Part shown: positions 1-15,276 of the stretch, piece by piece | How positions within the stretch are numbered: position 1 is the first letter of the stretch | How the letters are laid out: each line of letters opens with the position of its first letter | Assembly (NCBI GenBank): GCA_905250115.1 | Contig: CAJNOI010000085.1 | Location: 256,210-320,209, forward strand | Length of the DNA: 64,000 bases | Source: Adineta steineri | Lineage: Eukaryota > Rotifera > Eurotatoria > Adinetida > Adinetidae | Reading direction: 5' to 3' | Notes under the pieces: generated by a model | Told to the model about the DNA's origin: nothing | What the model saw: the letters and a program-made list of their open reading frames with translations, nothing else | Database searches by the model: none | Made by a program: the position numbers and the translations under genes

Positions 1-129
1 CAACAAATTTTAAATGAATTACAAACACGTTTACAAGCATTTGCTGATTGTCTTCAACAAGAAGAAGAAGTTGCTACTGCACAAAGAAATAAAAAACAAC
101 AACAATCAAATGGAAATACTATGCATTAA
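1..129 (+). CDS. C-terminal end of an unknown coiled-coil protein (partial)
   Basis: The window opens inside an exon. Frame 1 is open from base 1 and reads 42 residues to a TAA at 127-129. The peptide is rich in Q, E and K with heptad-like spacing, as in the end of a coiled coil, followed by a polar tail with a run of glutamines. Nothing in it identifies a family. The 5' part lies outside the window. Confidence 0.7.
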   Translation, partial: QQILNELQTRLQAFADCLQQEEEVATAQRNKKQQQSNGNTMH

Positions 130-438
130 ATAAAACTTTATATATATATTTTTTCTTCTCCTTTTTTCGCTTATTTTTCTGCTTATTATTATTTTCTGAT
201 TTTTCATTGGGTATGTTTGTCTTATAATATGAATGATAAATAATATATATCTTTCACAGATCAATAAATACTATTTCTATATAGAATGAAAAAATAGTTA
301 TACTTATAGAATTTTCTGTAAATATATAATGTTTATTTTAAAAAAAAAACTCTTCCGTACAAGCAAACGATGCGAATATTATAAAAAAAGGAGATAAGAA
401 GCAAAAGATCGATTTAATAAAAAGTGTCAGTGTATTTT
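130..438. other. Intergenic gap, no gene seen
   Basis: AT-rich spacer between two convergent genes. It holds T-rich tracts and an AATAAA-like signal just after the upstream stop, compatible with 3' ends from both sides. I see no coding frame. Confidence 0.5.
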
Positions 439-771
439 CTAAATGTTTTGTAAACCTCTAATTTCTTGTTCATGAAAACGTTCTTGTAATGGCACATTAT
501 ATCGAAAATCATTGTTGTATTTATTGATTGCTTTACGATATGAATGCATAATATATTCCGATTGATGATTATATGTATGAAATATTGTTGGTCCTTGTTG
601 TTGTTGCATAGTACTAAATTTTGCTCTTGGCAATGAAACAGATGGAATCATTTCTGTTGAATAACGATCATTATCACTGAATTTAGTTGGATTTAACATA
701 GCAACAGAACGATCACTTGAATCGTGATATGATGATGACATGGGTGATTCAGCATTGAAACGATTTAACAT
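439..771 (-). CDS. Small hypothetical protein, 110 aa
   Basis: An intact 110-residue frame whose ATG is preceded by an acceptor-like TATTGTAG (on the minus strand) five to twelve bases upstream, so a 5' untranslated exon or trans-splicing is possible. The protein is polar, with a short glutamine run near residue 57 and many S, N and Y residues. There is no signal peptide or membrane segment. I do not recognise the family. Codon use looks like that of neighbouring genes, which is the main support for it being real. Confidence 0.4.
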   Translation of the reverse strand: MLNRFNAESPMSSSYHDSSDRSVAMLNPTKFSDNDRYSTEMIPSVSLPRAKFSTMQQQQGPTIFHTYNHQSEYIMHSYRKAINKYNNDFRYNVPLQERFHEQEIRGLQNI

Positions 772-1073
772 TTTCTACAATATTTCATACAAAAATAATA
801 AATGTTTTCTATAATAATACTATATTACTTGTTGATGGAGTTGATCTGATTGAATTTTATTCAAACGACGAAAGTGAAACACAGTCACAAATATTCCACA
901 TAACTTAAGAAAATGAAAAGGAAGAGTTTATTATTATTATTATATTGTTGTTATATTGAACTCACTGAAACAATTAGACGAACAATCATAACAAAAAATA
1001 AGATTTTAATTTCTTTCAGCGGTCGATTCTAAATAATATCAATAAAACATTTGTGTTTCATGAAAATAAATAA
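772..1073. other. Intergenic gap, no gene seen
   Basis: AT-rich spacer between two minus-strand genes; it includes a short ATT/TTA repeat around 929-945. No supported coding frame. Confidence 0.4.
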
Positions 1074-1672
1074 TCAAACTTGATGTTGATGTTCTCGAAG
1101 AGAAAAAATAGTAACAATACCATCTGCAAGTAACATGAATATCATCAAAATTGACCAGAGAAATAAAAGCCATGCTTTTTCCTTAATTAGAAACAGAAAT
1201 AAACTTGATTATTTAAATCAATGAAAATGTTACTAGTTGAATGCCACAAAGAAGAATAATAATAAGAAGAACAACAATGAAATAAATTGACACTAATATC
1301 CAACCAAAAATAATCATGGATGAAGAAGATGCTATTGTCCATAAGACTAAAGTAAAAGAGAAGATCATGATTGTATTAATTAGTTAGTTAAGATGAATAA
1401 TACATACCACCTTCACTATTATGTGATTGTGAAGATGTCATTGATGTTACATCTATCAAGGCATGTAGTCCACTACTTAGATAAACAATCTATGAATATA
1501 AAAACAGTTGTATATATATATGTATAATGAAGTTTTTGCTTACAATAATTAATAATGCTGTGCCAAGAGATAAAGTAGACCATTTTATTTTACTGAAAAT
1601 ATTATATCGATATGAATTAGGAAAACAAGAACATATAGAAGGATCGATTAATTTATTAACATTAGATGACAT
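1074..1672 (-). CDS. Small multi-pass membrane protein, 143 aa, four exons
   Basis: Exons on the minus strand: 1672-1544, 1489-1408, 1346-1234, 1181-1074 (phases 0, 1, 0; 144 codons with stop). All introns are GT..AG and 54-61 bp. The product starts with a Cys-containing hydrophilic stretch (residues 1-28), then hydrophobic segments at about 31-53, 72-105 and 110-132, and a short polar tail ending in a His/Gln-rich sequence. The layout suggests three or four transmembrane helices with both termini short, a MARVEL/tetraspanin-like size class, but I see no diagnostic motif and assign no function. In-phase exon joins across hydrophobic codons are the evidence that it is a real gene. Confidence 0.6.
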
Positions 1673-1978
1673 TATAAGATAAAATAATAGAAATGAAAGA
1701 AAAAGATTATGATTGATTTCGATAGTACATAGAAGTGCACATGGTGATTTTATATCTGACCAGAAAGAAAAGATAAATAAAAGAAAGGAAACGAAAGAAC
1801 GAATAAATACATGCATATATTTATCTGTTATTTGAATAATGTAAACAACTTCTTATATATTTGACTTTCAGTAGTAATATCTTAAATGCGTCATATGTTA
1901 AATACTTTACGAAATCAAATTAGAAAATGAAAGATAAAATAAAAAAATATGAATAAGAAATGGATGAATAAATCTTTT
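1673..1978. other. Intergenic gap, no gene seen
   Basis: Spacer between the small membrane-protein gene and the 3' end of the dehydrogenase gene. AT-rich; probable promoter/5' leader of the minus-strand membrane gene. An open frame does continue upstream of its ATG to 1816, but it is not supported as coding. Confidence 0.4.
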
Positions 1979-3050
1979 TTATTTTGCTGAAACTAGCTGT
2001 TCACTCAATTTCCATAAACGTTCAGCTGATTCCATATCAACCGCATGTGCTCCCATTCCCCAAAATGTTGTCATATCTGGATTAATTCCTCGACTAATTG
2101 CACAATTTTCAAGATATTCTCCACCATGATTATCAAGTTCAGGTGCTAGAGCAGCATAAACACTTGTTGATGCACCTTGTTCAACATTTTTAAATCTATC
2201 AATAACAGTACCATCTTCTTTAAACCATCCCATTGCTCGTTGTTCTTCAATAGGTAAATATTTAATTAAATTTGTCATAATACCACCTGGATGTAAAGCA
2301 TACGCTTGAATACCTTCAGATGAATATAATTTATTGAATTGTTTAGCAAAGAGAATATTTGCTGTTTTACTCTGACCATAAGCTGACCATTTATCATAAT
2401 TTTTTTCCCAGTTAATATCATCCCAATTGATACCGCTACGTCTATTTGCTATTGAACTAACAACGACAACTCGCGAGGGTTTACCTGCTTTCAACTCCGG
2501 CACTAAACTTGTAGTAAGAAGAAAATGAGCGAGATGATTAACACCAAATTGTGTTTCAAAACCATCTATTGTTTTTTCATATGGACACGCCATAACCCCA
2601 GCATTACCTAATAATAATAAAATAATAAATCTACATTAAATTAATAATGTAAAGAACTTTTTACAGATAAGAATATTGACTGGTAAATGACGTGCTTGAA
2701 ATTGTTTAACAAAATCTCGAACGGATTGAAGTGAATTTAAATCGAGTTCCATTACTTCAATTTTATCATTACCAGTTGTTTTTTTAAGATCTTCAATAAC
2801 CTCTGCACCTTTATTCATATCTCGTGCGGTAATAATAACATGTGCATGTGCTGTTGCTAATGCACGAGCTGTCTCAATTCCAATGCCTGTAATAATACAA
2901 GTATATTCTCTATTTAGTTTTTTTGGATCATTCAATTTATCTACCTGATGTACCACCTGTAATAATTACTAGTTTACCATCAAGATTTATATTAAGTCCT
3001 TGAACAACTTCAAGTGCAGTTGATTTAGCATGAAAAGTTGATGAAGTCAT
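1979..3050 (-). CDS. Short-chain dehydrogenase/reductase (retinol dehydrogenase / WWOX-like class)
   Basis: Three exons: 3050-2945, 2886-2665, 2607-1979; phases match and total 319 codons with stop (318 aa). The protein is a Rossmann-fold NAD(P)-dependent oxidoreductase of the SDR superfamily. Seen in sequence: the cofactor motif TGGTSGIG split across exons 1 and 2, the NAG motif (NAGVM) at the start of exon 3, a catalytic Ser in an SSI context, and YGQSK containing the catalytic Tyr and Lys. Length and motifs fit the animal retinol dehydrogenase 11-14 / WW-domain oxidoreductase group, but no WW domain is present. No N-terminal membrane anchor is obvious. Substrate cannot be told from sequence. 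Confidence 0.9.
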
Positions 3051-3651
3051 TGTATGTTAGATATAGTGTTAATTTCTTTGCTACACGTTGTTACTGATAC
3101 AAGTTAAAAACAACTTACAGTTTATATAGATAACAAATAAATATGATAACATTGTTTGAAAAGTATCTAGTTATCGTTTTAACAACATATTTATATATGA
3201 ATTCAATCCTAATAAAATACTCAATTTCAAATATTTTTTCAAATTATATAGAGAAAGAAAAATGATCATATTGTTCTTATAATATATAGAAACAATTCTT
3301 TTGCTTATCGTTCACTTGACATGCAAATACGCATATCGTATATACCTTATTTATATTTAAAAAAATATTTTTATACGCCGTATGGAATTCAATAGAATGT
3401 ACTTTTATTTGAAAATAAATAAAATATTGGCTTATTGTAGCAAGCACAAAAAAATACTCATGCACGCAATCATTTCTTACAGTTCTCTATAAGTGGTCCG
3501 TCCTTGTATACTTAAATTTGCATACATCTAAAGTATTGAAAGAAAAAGAAAGAAATAAAACGATGAAAATAATGTGTACCTTTATATATTTCATATTTTT
3601 ATTGCACTTTCACTTAATTGCGTTTGAATCTGTGTGTTGAATTTGTACGGA
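3051..3651. promoter_or_regulatory. Divergent intergenic region between the dehydrogenase and SNTX-like genes
   Basis: 600 bp between two head-to-head start codons, so it should contain both promoters. AT-rich with TATATA stretches; no specific factor site is recognised. A 62-aa open frame (3277-3465, minus) looks like chance. Confidence 0.4.
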
Positions 3652-6386
3652 ATGAATCGAGATATAAATCGGCCAATATCACGCCAAGCATTAGGACGAA
3701 CAGCTTTTCTTGGTTCACTTTATGATGCAACAACAGATGAATTTTGTGAACGTGTCATTGTTAATGATGATATTCCAGCGGTAGCTATACGACATTTAGA
3801 TGAAAATCATGGTCATTCTTCCTATGAATTTGATACAGCTGTATCAAAAAAATTACGAAAATTAAATGTTGATGTATCATTAAGTCTTAGTATATTAGGT
3901 GGTATTATTAAAAGTGCAGGAGCAAGTAGTAGTTATTTATATACACGTGATAAAACAAGTCAAAATATTGATGCAACATTTATTCATCGATCCATAACAA
4001 GAACAGAATCATTAAATGTTTCTCATAAAGAATTAAAAGCACGTGTAGAACCTACAGCGTTACGACATAAAAATGCTACTCATGTTGTTACATCTATTCG
4101 ATGGGGTGCTGATGTTTTTGCTCAATTCGAAGCAAAAAGTACTACAGCAGAATCGAAACATGTTGCAAAAGCTGGTCTTAAACTTGAATTAAATAAATTA
4201 TTAAGTAAATTTGTTTCAGTTAATCCAAGTAGTTCAACTACTGCAGCAGTAGAGGCTGTAAAACCTACTTCTACGACAACAACAGATGGAACTACAACTC
4301 CTGGGACCGCTACTATTACTACTCAAGTAAATGGTTCAACCAGTGAGTATTAAACTATCGTTATTCTATATTAATTATTAACTAAAATATAGATGGACCT
4401 CAAATATCGTTTGAAAGTACATCAACTGCAACAGTATTTAATTACAAAATAACTTTATTTGGTGATCTTATTCCTACAACTTGTCCAAAAACTATTGAAG
4501 AACTTATTGCAATGCTTCCAACTATTACAACTGGCTTACAAAAAACAAATGGTGGCAAAGGACGTCCACTTGAATATATTATGTTACCACTAAGTGAACT
4601 AGCAGAAATACTTGGTGAAGATCTTAGTTCTCATAAAATGTTTCGAGCAGTTGAAGAAAGTTTAACACATGAAATTCAAGGATTATTTGATGATTGTGAT
4701 CAATTACGAATAATTGTGCATACATTACATACTGCAATTCATAAAGTAGAAGATTTTTTTCTCGAAGAAGAAATTAATCAAATAGATGCACATCAACAAG
4801 CAATGACTCGTGTTGAGCGTGATATTCGTAGTCGTATTGGAAAAATGTTAGTTCGTTTTCGAAGTGGTCAAGCAGAATCTTCTGAACTCGATCAATTACT
4901 TGTTGAATTAGAAACTCAAATGCGAACACAAAAAAAAGAAATAAAACAACTTGAACGTAGTGATATTAATGAAAAAATAAAATATATACATGAACTTAAA
5001 GAAAAAAATGTTATTGCCGTTCGAGAACCTGAAACACTTTCAATAATACAAAATAGACATCCAAAACATAAATTAATTGTATTATATGCTAGTAATGAAC
5101 TTCGAATAAGCTCGAAAGATAAATGGATAACAGTTTATTATGAATTAATACGTCGAATTGAAGCAAATATAACATCAGGTGATCGAATTTTATTTTGTTA
5201 TTTTGATTATGATTTACATCCGAATTTTCATCCACAACATAAAAAACTTGAAGTACGAGAATATGTTGGTGCTCCAGTTATTATTCCAACGACGCGTATT
5301 AAATCAGCAATACTTGAACGAGAACAAAGTATCACTGGAGTTGATTCGCTAGTAAGATAAAACATTATAAAAAGAATTTTTACTGATTAAAAGTTCAGTT
5401 TTTTTTTATAGAATTCTTCTTTCTTATTAGTACTTTTAGAGAAGAACTCATTAGAAAAAAATAGTTAAAACTTTTAAAAACATAATTTGATTTCTTTCAT
5501 ATTGTTTTAGTTTAAAAATGTGGGTCATCTTGCTGCAGAATGTGTTTCTCAATGGCAACTTGATGCTAAAGCACGTCTGGATGAAATGTTTGCAAAATCT
5601 AATAGTCGTATATTATTACCGTATAATCCATCGTTGGTAACACGGAATGAAGTTTTCGAAAAATTACGACGAAATCAAAAGAATATTCTATTAATTGGTC
5701 GATCATGTATAGGAAAATCAACATTTAAAAATGTTTTAACTGATCCAACTTGGATTGGTGATGCATTAAAATCCTATTCTCAAACAGAATTTCCAGTATT
5801 TAGTCAATATAGTATTTCTGGTATAGATACTATTCTAAATTTTATTGATACACCAGGTTTATTTCAACGGACAGCAACTGCATCATCATTACCAGATAAT
5901 ACAACTCTTATACAATTAATTGATGGTTATATTCGTTCAAAAGCAACACAACTTCATTTTCTTTGTTTTTTTGTATCAATGGAAACAAAAGTTAATAGAG
6001 AAGATTTAAATGTTGTTCAAACATTTTTTGATTTTCTTGGTCCTGAAATTCGAAAAAATGCTTGTCTTATTATAACAAGATGTGAATCAAAAAGTGAACA
6101 ACAATTAGAATCAATGAAAAAAGACATTCAAATTAATCTTGATTTTAAAGTACTTTCATCACAAATGAAACAAGGATTATTTTTTACTGGATCAATTAAT
6201 CGAGATGATTGGATTGATACATCATCATCAGTTTATCAACAATTTGAAAATATTTGTGAATATCGAAATAAACTCTTGGATCTTTTTATTAATGTTGATG
6301 TTAAACCTTTTGATTTAACATCAAATATTATTGCTAGAAAGATTAAAGAAGAAATTGATCTTAGAGGAAGAATGAAACCGAAATAA
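3652..6386 (+). CDS. Stonustoxin/SNTX-family N-terminus fused to an AIG1/GIMAP-like GTPase domain
   Basis: Three exons: 3652-4342, 4393-5351, 5511-6386; phases 1 and 0, 842 codons with stop (841 aa). The N-terminus (about residues 1-200) has the ALGR.AFLGSLYD opening typical of the stonustoxin/verrucotoxin family, whose N-domain has a perforin-like fold. The middle (about 240-540) has the family's helical FAT-like region and a thioredoxin-like segment. The third exon instead encodes a small GTPase: P-loop GRSCIGKST (613-621), DTPG (663-666), and a degenerate G4 site (TRCE instead of T/NKxD), resembling AIG1/GIMAP septin-like GTPases. Fish toxins end in PRY/SPRY here. There is no signal peptide, so an intracellular protein is more likely than a secreted toxin. 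A Thr/Ser-rich linker lies at about 200-230. Confidence 0.75.
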
Positions 6387-7110
6387 ACATGGACAAAAAA
6401 AACATACGTTGACTCTTTAATTATATTTTGGAATCTATTTCATTTAGAATATATACATTCATACCTATACATTTTAACTAATGGAGAAATCTTTTCCAGT
6501 ATTTCCTTCCAACTTGTTTGTTTATTGATACTAAATAGTATTTTAGAAAAAAGTTTGAACTGTTTATATACTTGATCTACCATCTTGAGGGTGAGTGAGG
6601 GATGCATATAATAACTACACCCACACCCTGAATATAGTTAGTATTCACGTTAAACTGTTAAAATGAATAAAGTTTTTATTTTACAAACGTCTTACGTGTA
6701 GAGCACTGAGTAAGAAAATCTGGATCTCAACGATGAAAAGTCATAAGAACAATCTCTTCAAGAAAGATTAATACAACTGAACCAAATGGTGATTTCTAAT
6801 ATAAAAAAACTGTCTATCAGCGCATATATACATATGTTGAACATGTTCATCGAAGGACATAAAGACGAAAAAGCAAATATGATGAGTTTCTTCCCATAAG
6901 TAAATGTTGGGGATGAAGATAAACGTTGAGATATATGAGCAGTTTGACGACAATAAAATGACATCATTAATGAAAAATGAAGAGAGAACAGCCGTATAAA
7001 CACGAACAAGGAAAATAAGCTGGCCAAGTAAATTTCATGTATCATGTGTTTGATTCTTTCTGAAGATAACGTAATAACATCGTAAAATGAAAAAACGCTC
7101 TGGCAAAGGA
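6387..7110. other. Intergenic gap
   Basis: 3' flank of the SNTX-GTPase gene followed by AT-rich sequence. The open frames at 6758-7045 on the minus strand overlap each other in different frames, have no family features and are judged spurious. Confidence 0.4.
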
Positions 7111-7705
7111 TTAACTACCATTACGACCAGAGATACCAGTTTCATCATCGTGCATATTTTGTTCTAATCCTGGACTTGAATCTATATAAATAAAACAATA
7201 TTTGATAGGGACATATTACTGAATTACTTTGACTGGTCGACAGTTGTTATTCATCATAAACCATTAAGTTCATTTTAGAACAAATAAATACAATATCAGA
7301 TCCTATATAGTCTGAAAAACCCAGATCGATGATTCTGGGCTTCGGAATAAATTGAATTTTATTGGAAGTCACTAGAAAAAGTGCTGCTCAGAATGCTGCT
7401 GTTATGAACTCGCCGAAAGACTCCGGAACCCATCAGTTCTTGGTTGCACTCTTCGATATAGGAACTACAAAGTTTCTATAAATTGGAACATCTTTTTGTT
7501 TTTCTCCATCTGGATTTGAGATTTCTTTTAGTTTATCTTCACATAATTTGGTACGATCTCGTAAACTATTTATCCAGAAAACTGAAATATTCAAAAAATA
7601 TATATTTTCTTTTATAATACTTCAGTTTGTATTTGTTGAAGTGCATGTGCATCCATAGTAGATAATAAAACTTTAATAAGATTGGTAAGACCTTGTCTTC
7701 ACTAA
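7111..7705 (-). pseudogene. Remnant exons of an unidentified protein gene
   Basis: On the minus strand three short stretches read as protein: about 7704-7623 (helical, Leu/Gln-rich, next to a plausible GTATTA donor), about 7581-7425 (charged Lys/Glu-rich, ends in TGA), and 7182-7111 (acidic tail ending in TAA). The first two do not join in phase through the visible splice sites, and the second ends in its own stop, so no complete gene can be drawn. I read this as the decayed 3' part of a gene; an intact gene with unusual splicing cannot be excluded. Confidence 0.35.
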
Positions 7706-7805
7706 AAAAAAAATATAAATTAAAAGTCGCACAAAATCACGTGTGTCTACATTTAGAAAGTTAATGCATTAATCAAAATACAGAAGGAAGTGGTTCTTTC
7801 ATTAG

Positions 7806-8392
7806 CCCTAGTAGTACCGGCCTGTTTTAAGCACTATATTGACAACATTTGTTTTTTTAAATCATTTTTTTTCTTTTTTCGATCAGTTTCTCAATGTAAT
7901 ATACTGTTTCTGTATTCGACGTCATAGAAAAATGAATATGATTCGCTTTATTTAGAACAAGTCATACAAGTAGTTTCATTACTCAAAAAATATAAAATAA
8001 AAAAGACAAGTAACACCATCGATACATTTGATCTACAATGATATAGATCATCCACTATCGTCACTGGATAGCTTTAAACCATTCAAAAAATGTTTTTAAT
8101 TGTTTGAACATTTATATTCAAGTTGGATTCTTATGAGTCATTGGATTATATATCACAAGTTCTAATTTTTCTTCTTTTTTTCCCTATACTTATAATATTC
8201 TGAAGAGATAGGCCTACGTTAACAGGTTATAAGGATATGGAAAACAAATATATGTTTTCTCAGATTCAACAGCATGTATCTATTAAAGATAAATACTGGC
8301 TGCTTCTAACAATTGGGAAAAAAAATTATTTCTAGTATATTTTCAAATTTTTGAGATGGGGTCAGAAATGACCCCCGCTGGTACTAATAGGG
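7806..8392. mobile_element. Probable piggyBac-like MITE (non-autonomous)
   Basis: The left end at 7806 starts CCCTAGTAGTACCGGC and the right end, read on the other strand from 8392, starts CCCTATTAGTACCAGC: 14 of 16 bases agree. The flanks are TTAG (7802-7805) and TTAA (8393-8396), close to the TTAA target duplication of piggyBac elements, which also start with CCC. A subterminal palindrome (GGGGTCA..TGACCCC, about 8358-8375) sits at the right end only. There is no transposase frame in the 590 bp. Confidence 0.5.
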
Positions 8393-8450
8393 TTAACTTA
8401 ACTGGAGAACGTGGACTTAGTTAGACTTCGATTGGTGCATTAACTTTAAT

Positions 8451-8495
8451 GCACTTTCGAAAGATGAATTAAATTAATTCATCTTTCGAAAGTGC
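8451..8495. repeat. 45-bp perfect palindrome (22-bp arms, 1-bp centre)
   Basis: The arms start GCACTTTCGAAAGATGAATT and pair perfectly around base 8473. Weaker inverted similarity continues outward on both sides (about 8415-8535), so this is probably the core of a foldback or MITE remnant. Confidence 0.8.
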
Positions 8496-9065
8496 TTTAA
8501 ATGTGAATTAAACTTTCGACTAATCAAGTTCCTTAATTCCGCATTAAATTTTCTAGTGAAGACAATGCCTAACAATAAAAGGCCGAAGACCGAATGAAAC
8601 CGAAAGTAACTGATTGATATCGATATCGATGATTCAAATCGATGATAACTAATTCGTCTTGTTCGTTGTCGTTTTCGATCTTTTATTATTACCCTTCTTT
8701 AGATTTTACTTTGACGTTTTTCAAATAAAAAAAAAAATTCGATGAAAAGTCCATTAAATTAAAAGAAATTTTGCATTAGAGTATAAAAGATGTCGCTAAA
8801 CATTGCGAATTGATCAAAGTATAACAAACTGAAAATCTCTAGACTTCTTCGAATTTTCAATGGATGATGAATGTCTTTTTTAACTTTATAATAAAAAAAT
8901 GCTAAAGTATTTATAAGAAAAAACATGTTTCTCGACCGACAATCCGGATTGAAAATAATACCACTTGACTCAGCATCAAATTCTGCAACTAACTCAAGTG
9001 GACTGAGACTCAACTCAAGTGGTATCACGAATCCTGACAAAAAACACCCACAACCGACAAACTGA

Positions 9066-9340
9066 CTATTGGTCACTCTAAATTGTGTGGAGTTTGGAAT
9101 ATCTAACTACGCTGAGCCCAATGGCAATGTTTATTTTTAGTTTTTGAAATGATCCGACGTCGCAAAGCCAAGATCTTTAAAAAAAATCTCATGTAATGTT
9201 AAAAGCTTTGCGCAGAATGAATTATAGAAATTCTGATTTGGCAGTTTGCGGTTATACAAGAACTAAAAACAAACTCTTTCATTGAACTCAGCGAAGTTAA
9301 ATATTTAAAATTCAACATAAGTTAGAGTAACTAGTAGACC
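9066..9340. mobile_element. Foldback / MITE-like element with ~80-bp imperfect inverted repeats
   Basis: The sequence around 9070-9147 is found again, inverted, at about 9258-9336; the best-kept core is CGCTGAG..CAATG followed by TTTTTAGTT. Between them lies about 110 bp of unrelated sequence. No coding frame. Edges are approximate because the outer arms have diverged. Confidence 0.6.
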
Positions 9341-11109
9341 GTTAATCGATTTCAGGGCTTCCAGTAAAACGCTTACAACTCTTGAATAGTATAACCTAGA
9401 ATAGTCTACCTTGTCAAGATCGACTAAGAAATATTTTCGTTGTCGATTGCTTAAATTGAAACTTGTAGTTGATTGAGAGACTTTGGAAAAACATTTCTGA
9501 TTAAAATCTACAGAGGGAACTGATCAGTTTCACCAATTTATAACCCAAATAATTCAACAGAATTTTACATTACCCACATTTCTCTTTCAAATGGTAAAAA
9601 CTGCAGGTTTCTAGCTGTCTTCCTTCTCGAGATATTTAAAAAATATTCAAAAATACAAATATTGAGGGTGAATAAGATGGCTTAAATATCCTTTCGACAG
9701 TTTCGTTATTCGATTTTTTTTTGTCGACATTTTTTCTTTTGGTATTTTTACAGCCAGTTGGTATTTCTAATAGGTTTCTCATCAGTTTCAGATGAAAAAA
9801 AAACATTCTTACGATTAATATACAATATTGATATTTTTAGCTTCAATTTTAATACTTTCTATTATTTTCAATTTTACAAATGAAAATCGAATAGCAAGGA
9901 GAATATGAATGAGATTTAGAATAAGGAGTATTAATAAGACAAAATAAATTTCGAAATGAAACTGTGGTTTGTTGTTATTATTCGTATTAATTTTTATCTT
10001 AATTTTACAAAAATCTGATTTTTAATCACAATATTTCTTCATCTGAAGTTCAATCTTGGTTTTAAGTTAGAGAAGATTGTTTTTTAGAATTGATGAAAAT
10101 TGTTTAAAATAAAACATAATTTAAAGTGAAACTTTTTATCGATGTTGTTATATACTTATGAAATTCGTTACATTTCATCTTAAACCAATGAGAATAAATT
10201 TTGATTTCACACCTCTATAATCATCTGATTCATTTTTAAACCTTTTCATGTATCGAATTAAATAAAATCATCACTGTATTGATTGTATATATGCATACCA
10301 ATAAGCGCGTTCGTTACACTTAAAATAAATTACACCTGAAAAAGTATAGTCAAATCATGATTATTCTTTCATGCATGCGCGACGTCGTCATTGATTGTTT
10401 CGATTAAGAAAGGTATCACAGTGTATATTCACTAGCTTTTTTTTGTAGTTTTAGTTTTATTATTGCTGAATGATATCATGGCCAACTTTGATTTACTGTA
10501 AGCAAGATCAGATTTAGTATTTTGTCATTGTTTTTATATGGAAATATGAGAAAAATGGCGTCTAAGAACGCCCTCTCTCTCGCGTTCTCGTTTTTCTCCA
10601 TGAAAACATTTCAACATGTTATCATATTTTGTTTTATTTCTCATGTTTTATTAAGAAAATTTTGTTCTCAACAGAATCTTTCTATTTTATCTTCATTTTT
10701 ATTTTCATTCTATATAACAATTATATCAATCAAACTTATAGTTCTCTTCCACATATCTATAAATAAACGAATGTAAGTAAGTCAGTGTGACTAGACAGTT
10801 TTTCGTATTTCTTGTAAACTAATACGAAATATGAAATATATTTTTTTATAAATCTATGTTAATTGATTTCAGCTATCTTTTCTATATGTTTAATTTATGA
10901 AAATCTATTGAAAAAATACGAGCGGCGCTAGTTTACGTATTCTATATCGTGCTCCAATCAGATAAAACACGAGTAGAGACGGGGTATGTGACTCATTCTA
11001 TTAAGAAATAAATTGAACAAACGAACGAAAAAAAACCTGAATGAATACAAACATATGATTATCATTGATTTCCAGATGATTATTTATTTCAATTAATATA
11101 GATATAAAC
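9341..11109. other. Intergenic region upstream of the MSK gene
   Basis: AT-rich with poly-T and poly-A tracts and no convincing coding frame. The 84-aa frame at 10522-10776 is hydrophobic low-complexity and unsupported. The last few hundred bases before 11110 should contain the MSK promoter and 5' leader. Confidence 0.4.

Positions 11110-15276
<4,167 letters not shown>

Noticed and set aside
6758..7045. Overlapping 95- and 61-codon frames on the minus strand
   Set aside because: Different frames of the same AT-rich DNA, hydrophobic low-complexity products and no splice or homology support.
8759..9076. 105-codon open frame on the minus strand
   Set aside because: No family features, and its 5' end runs into the foldback element.
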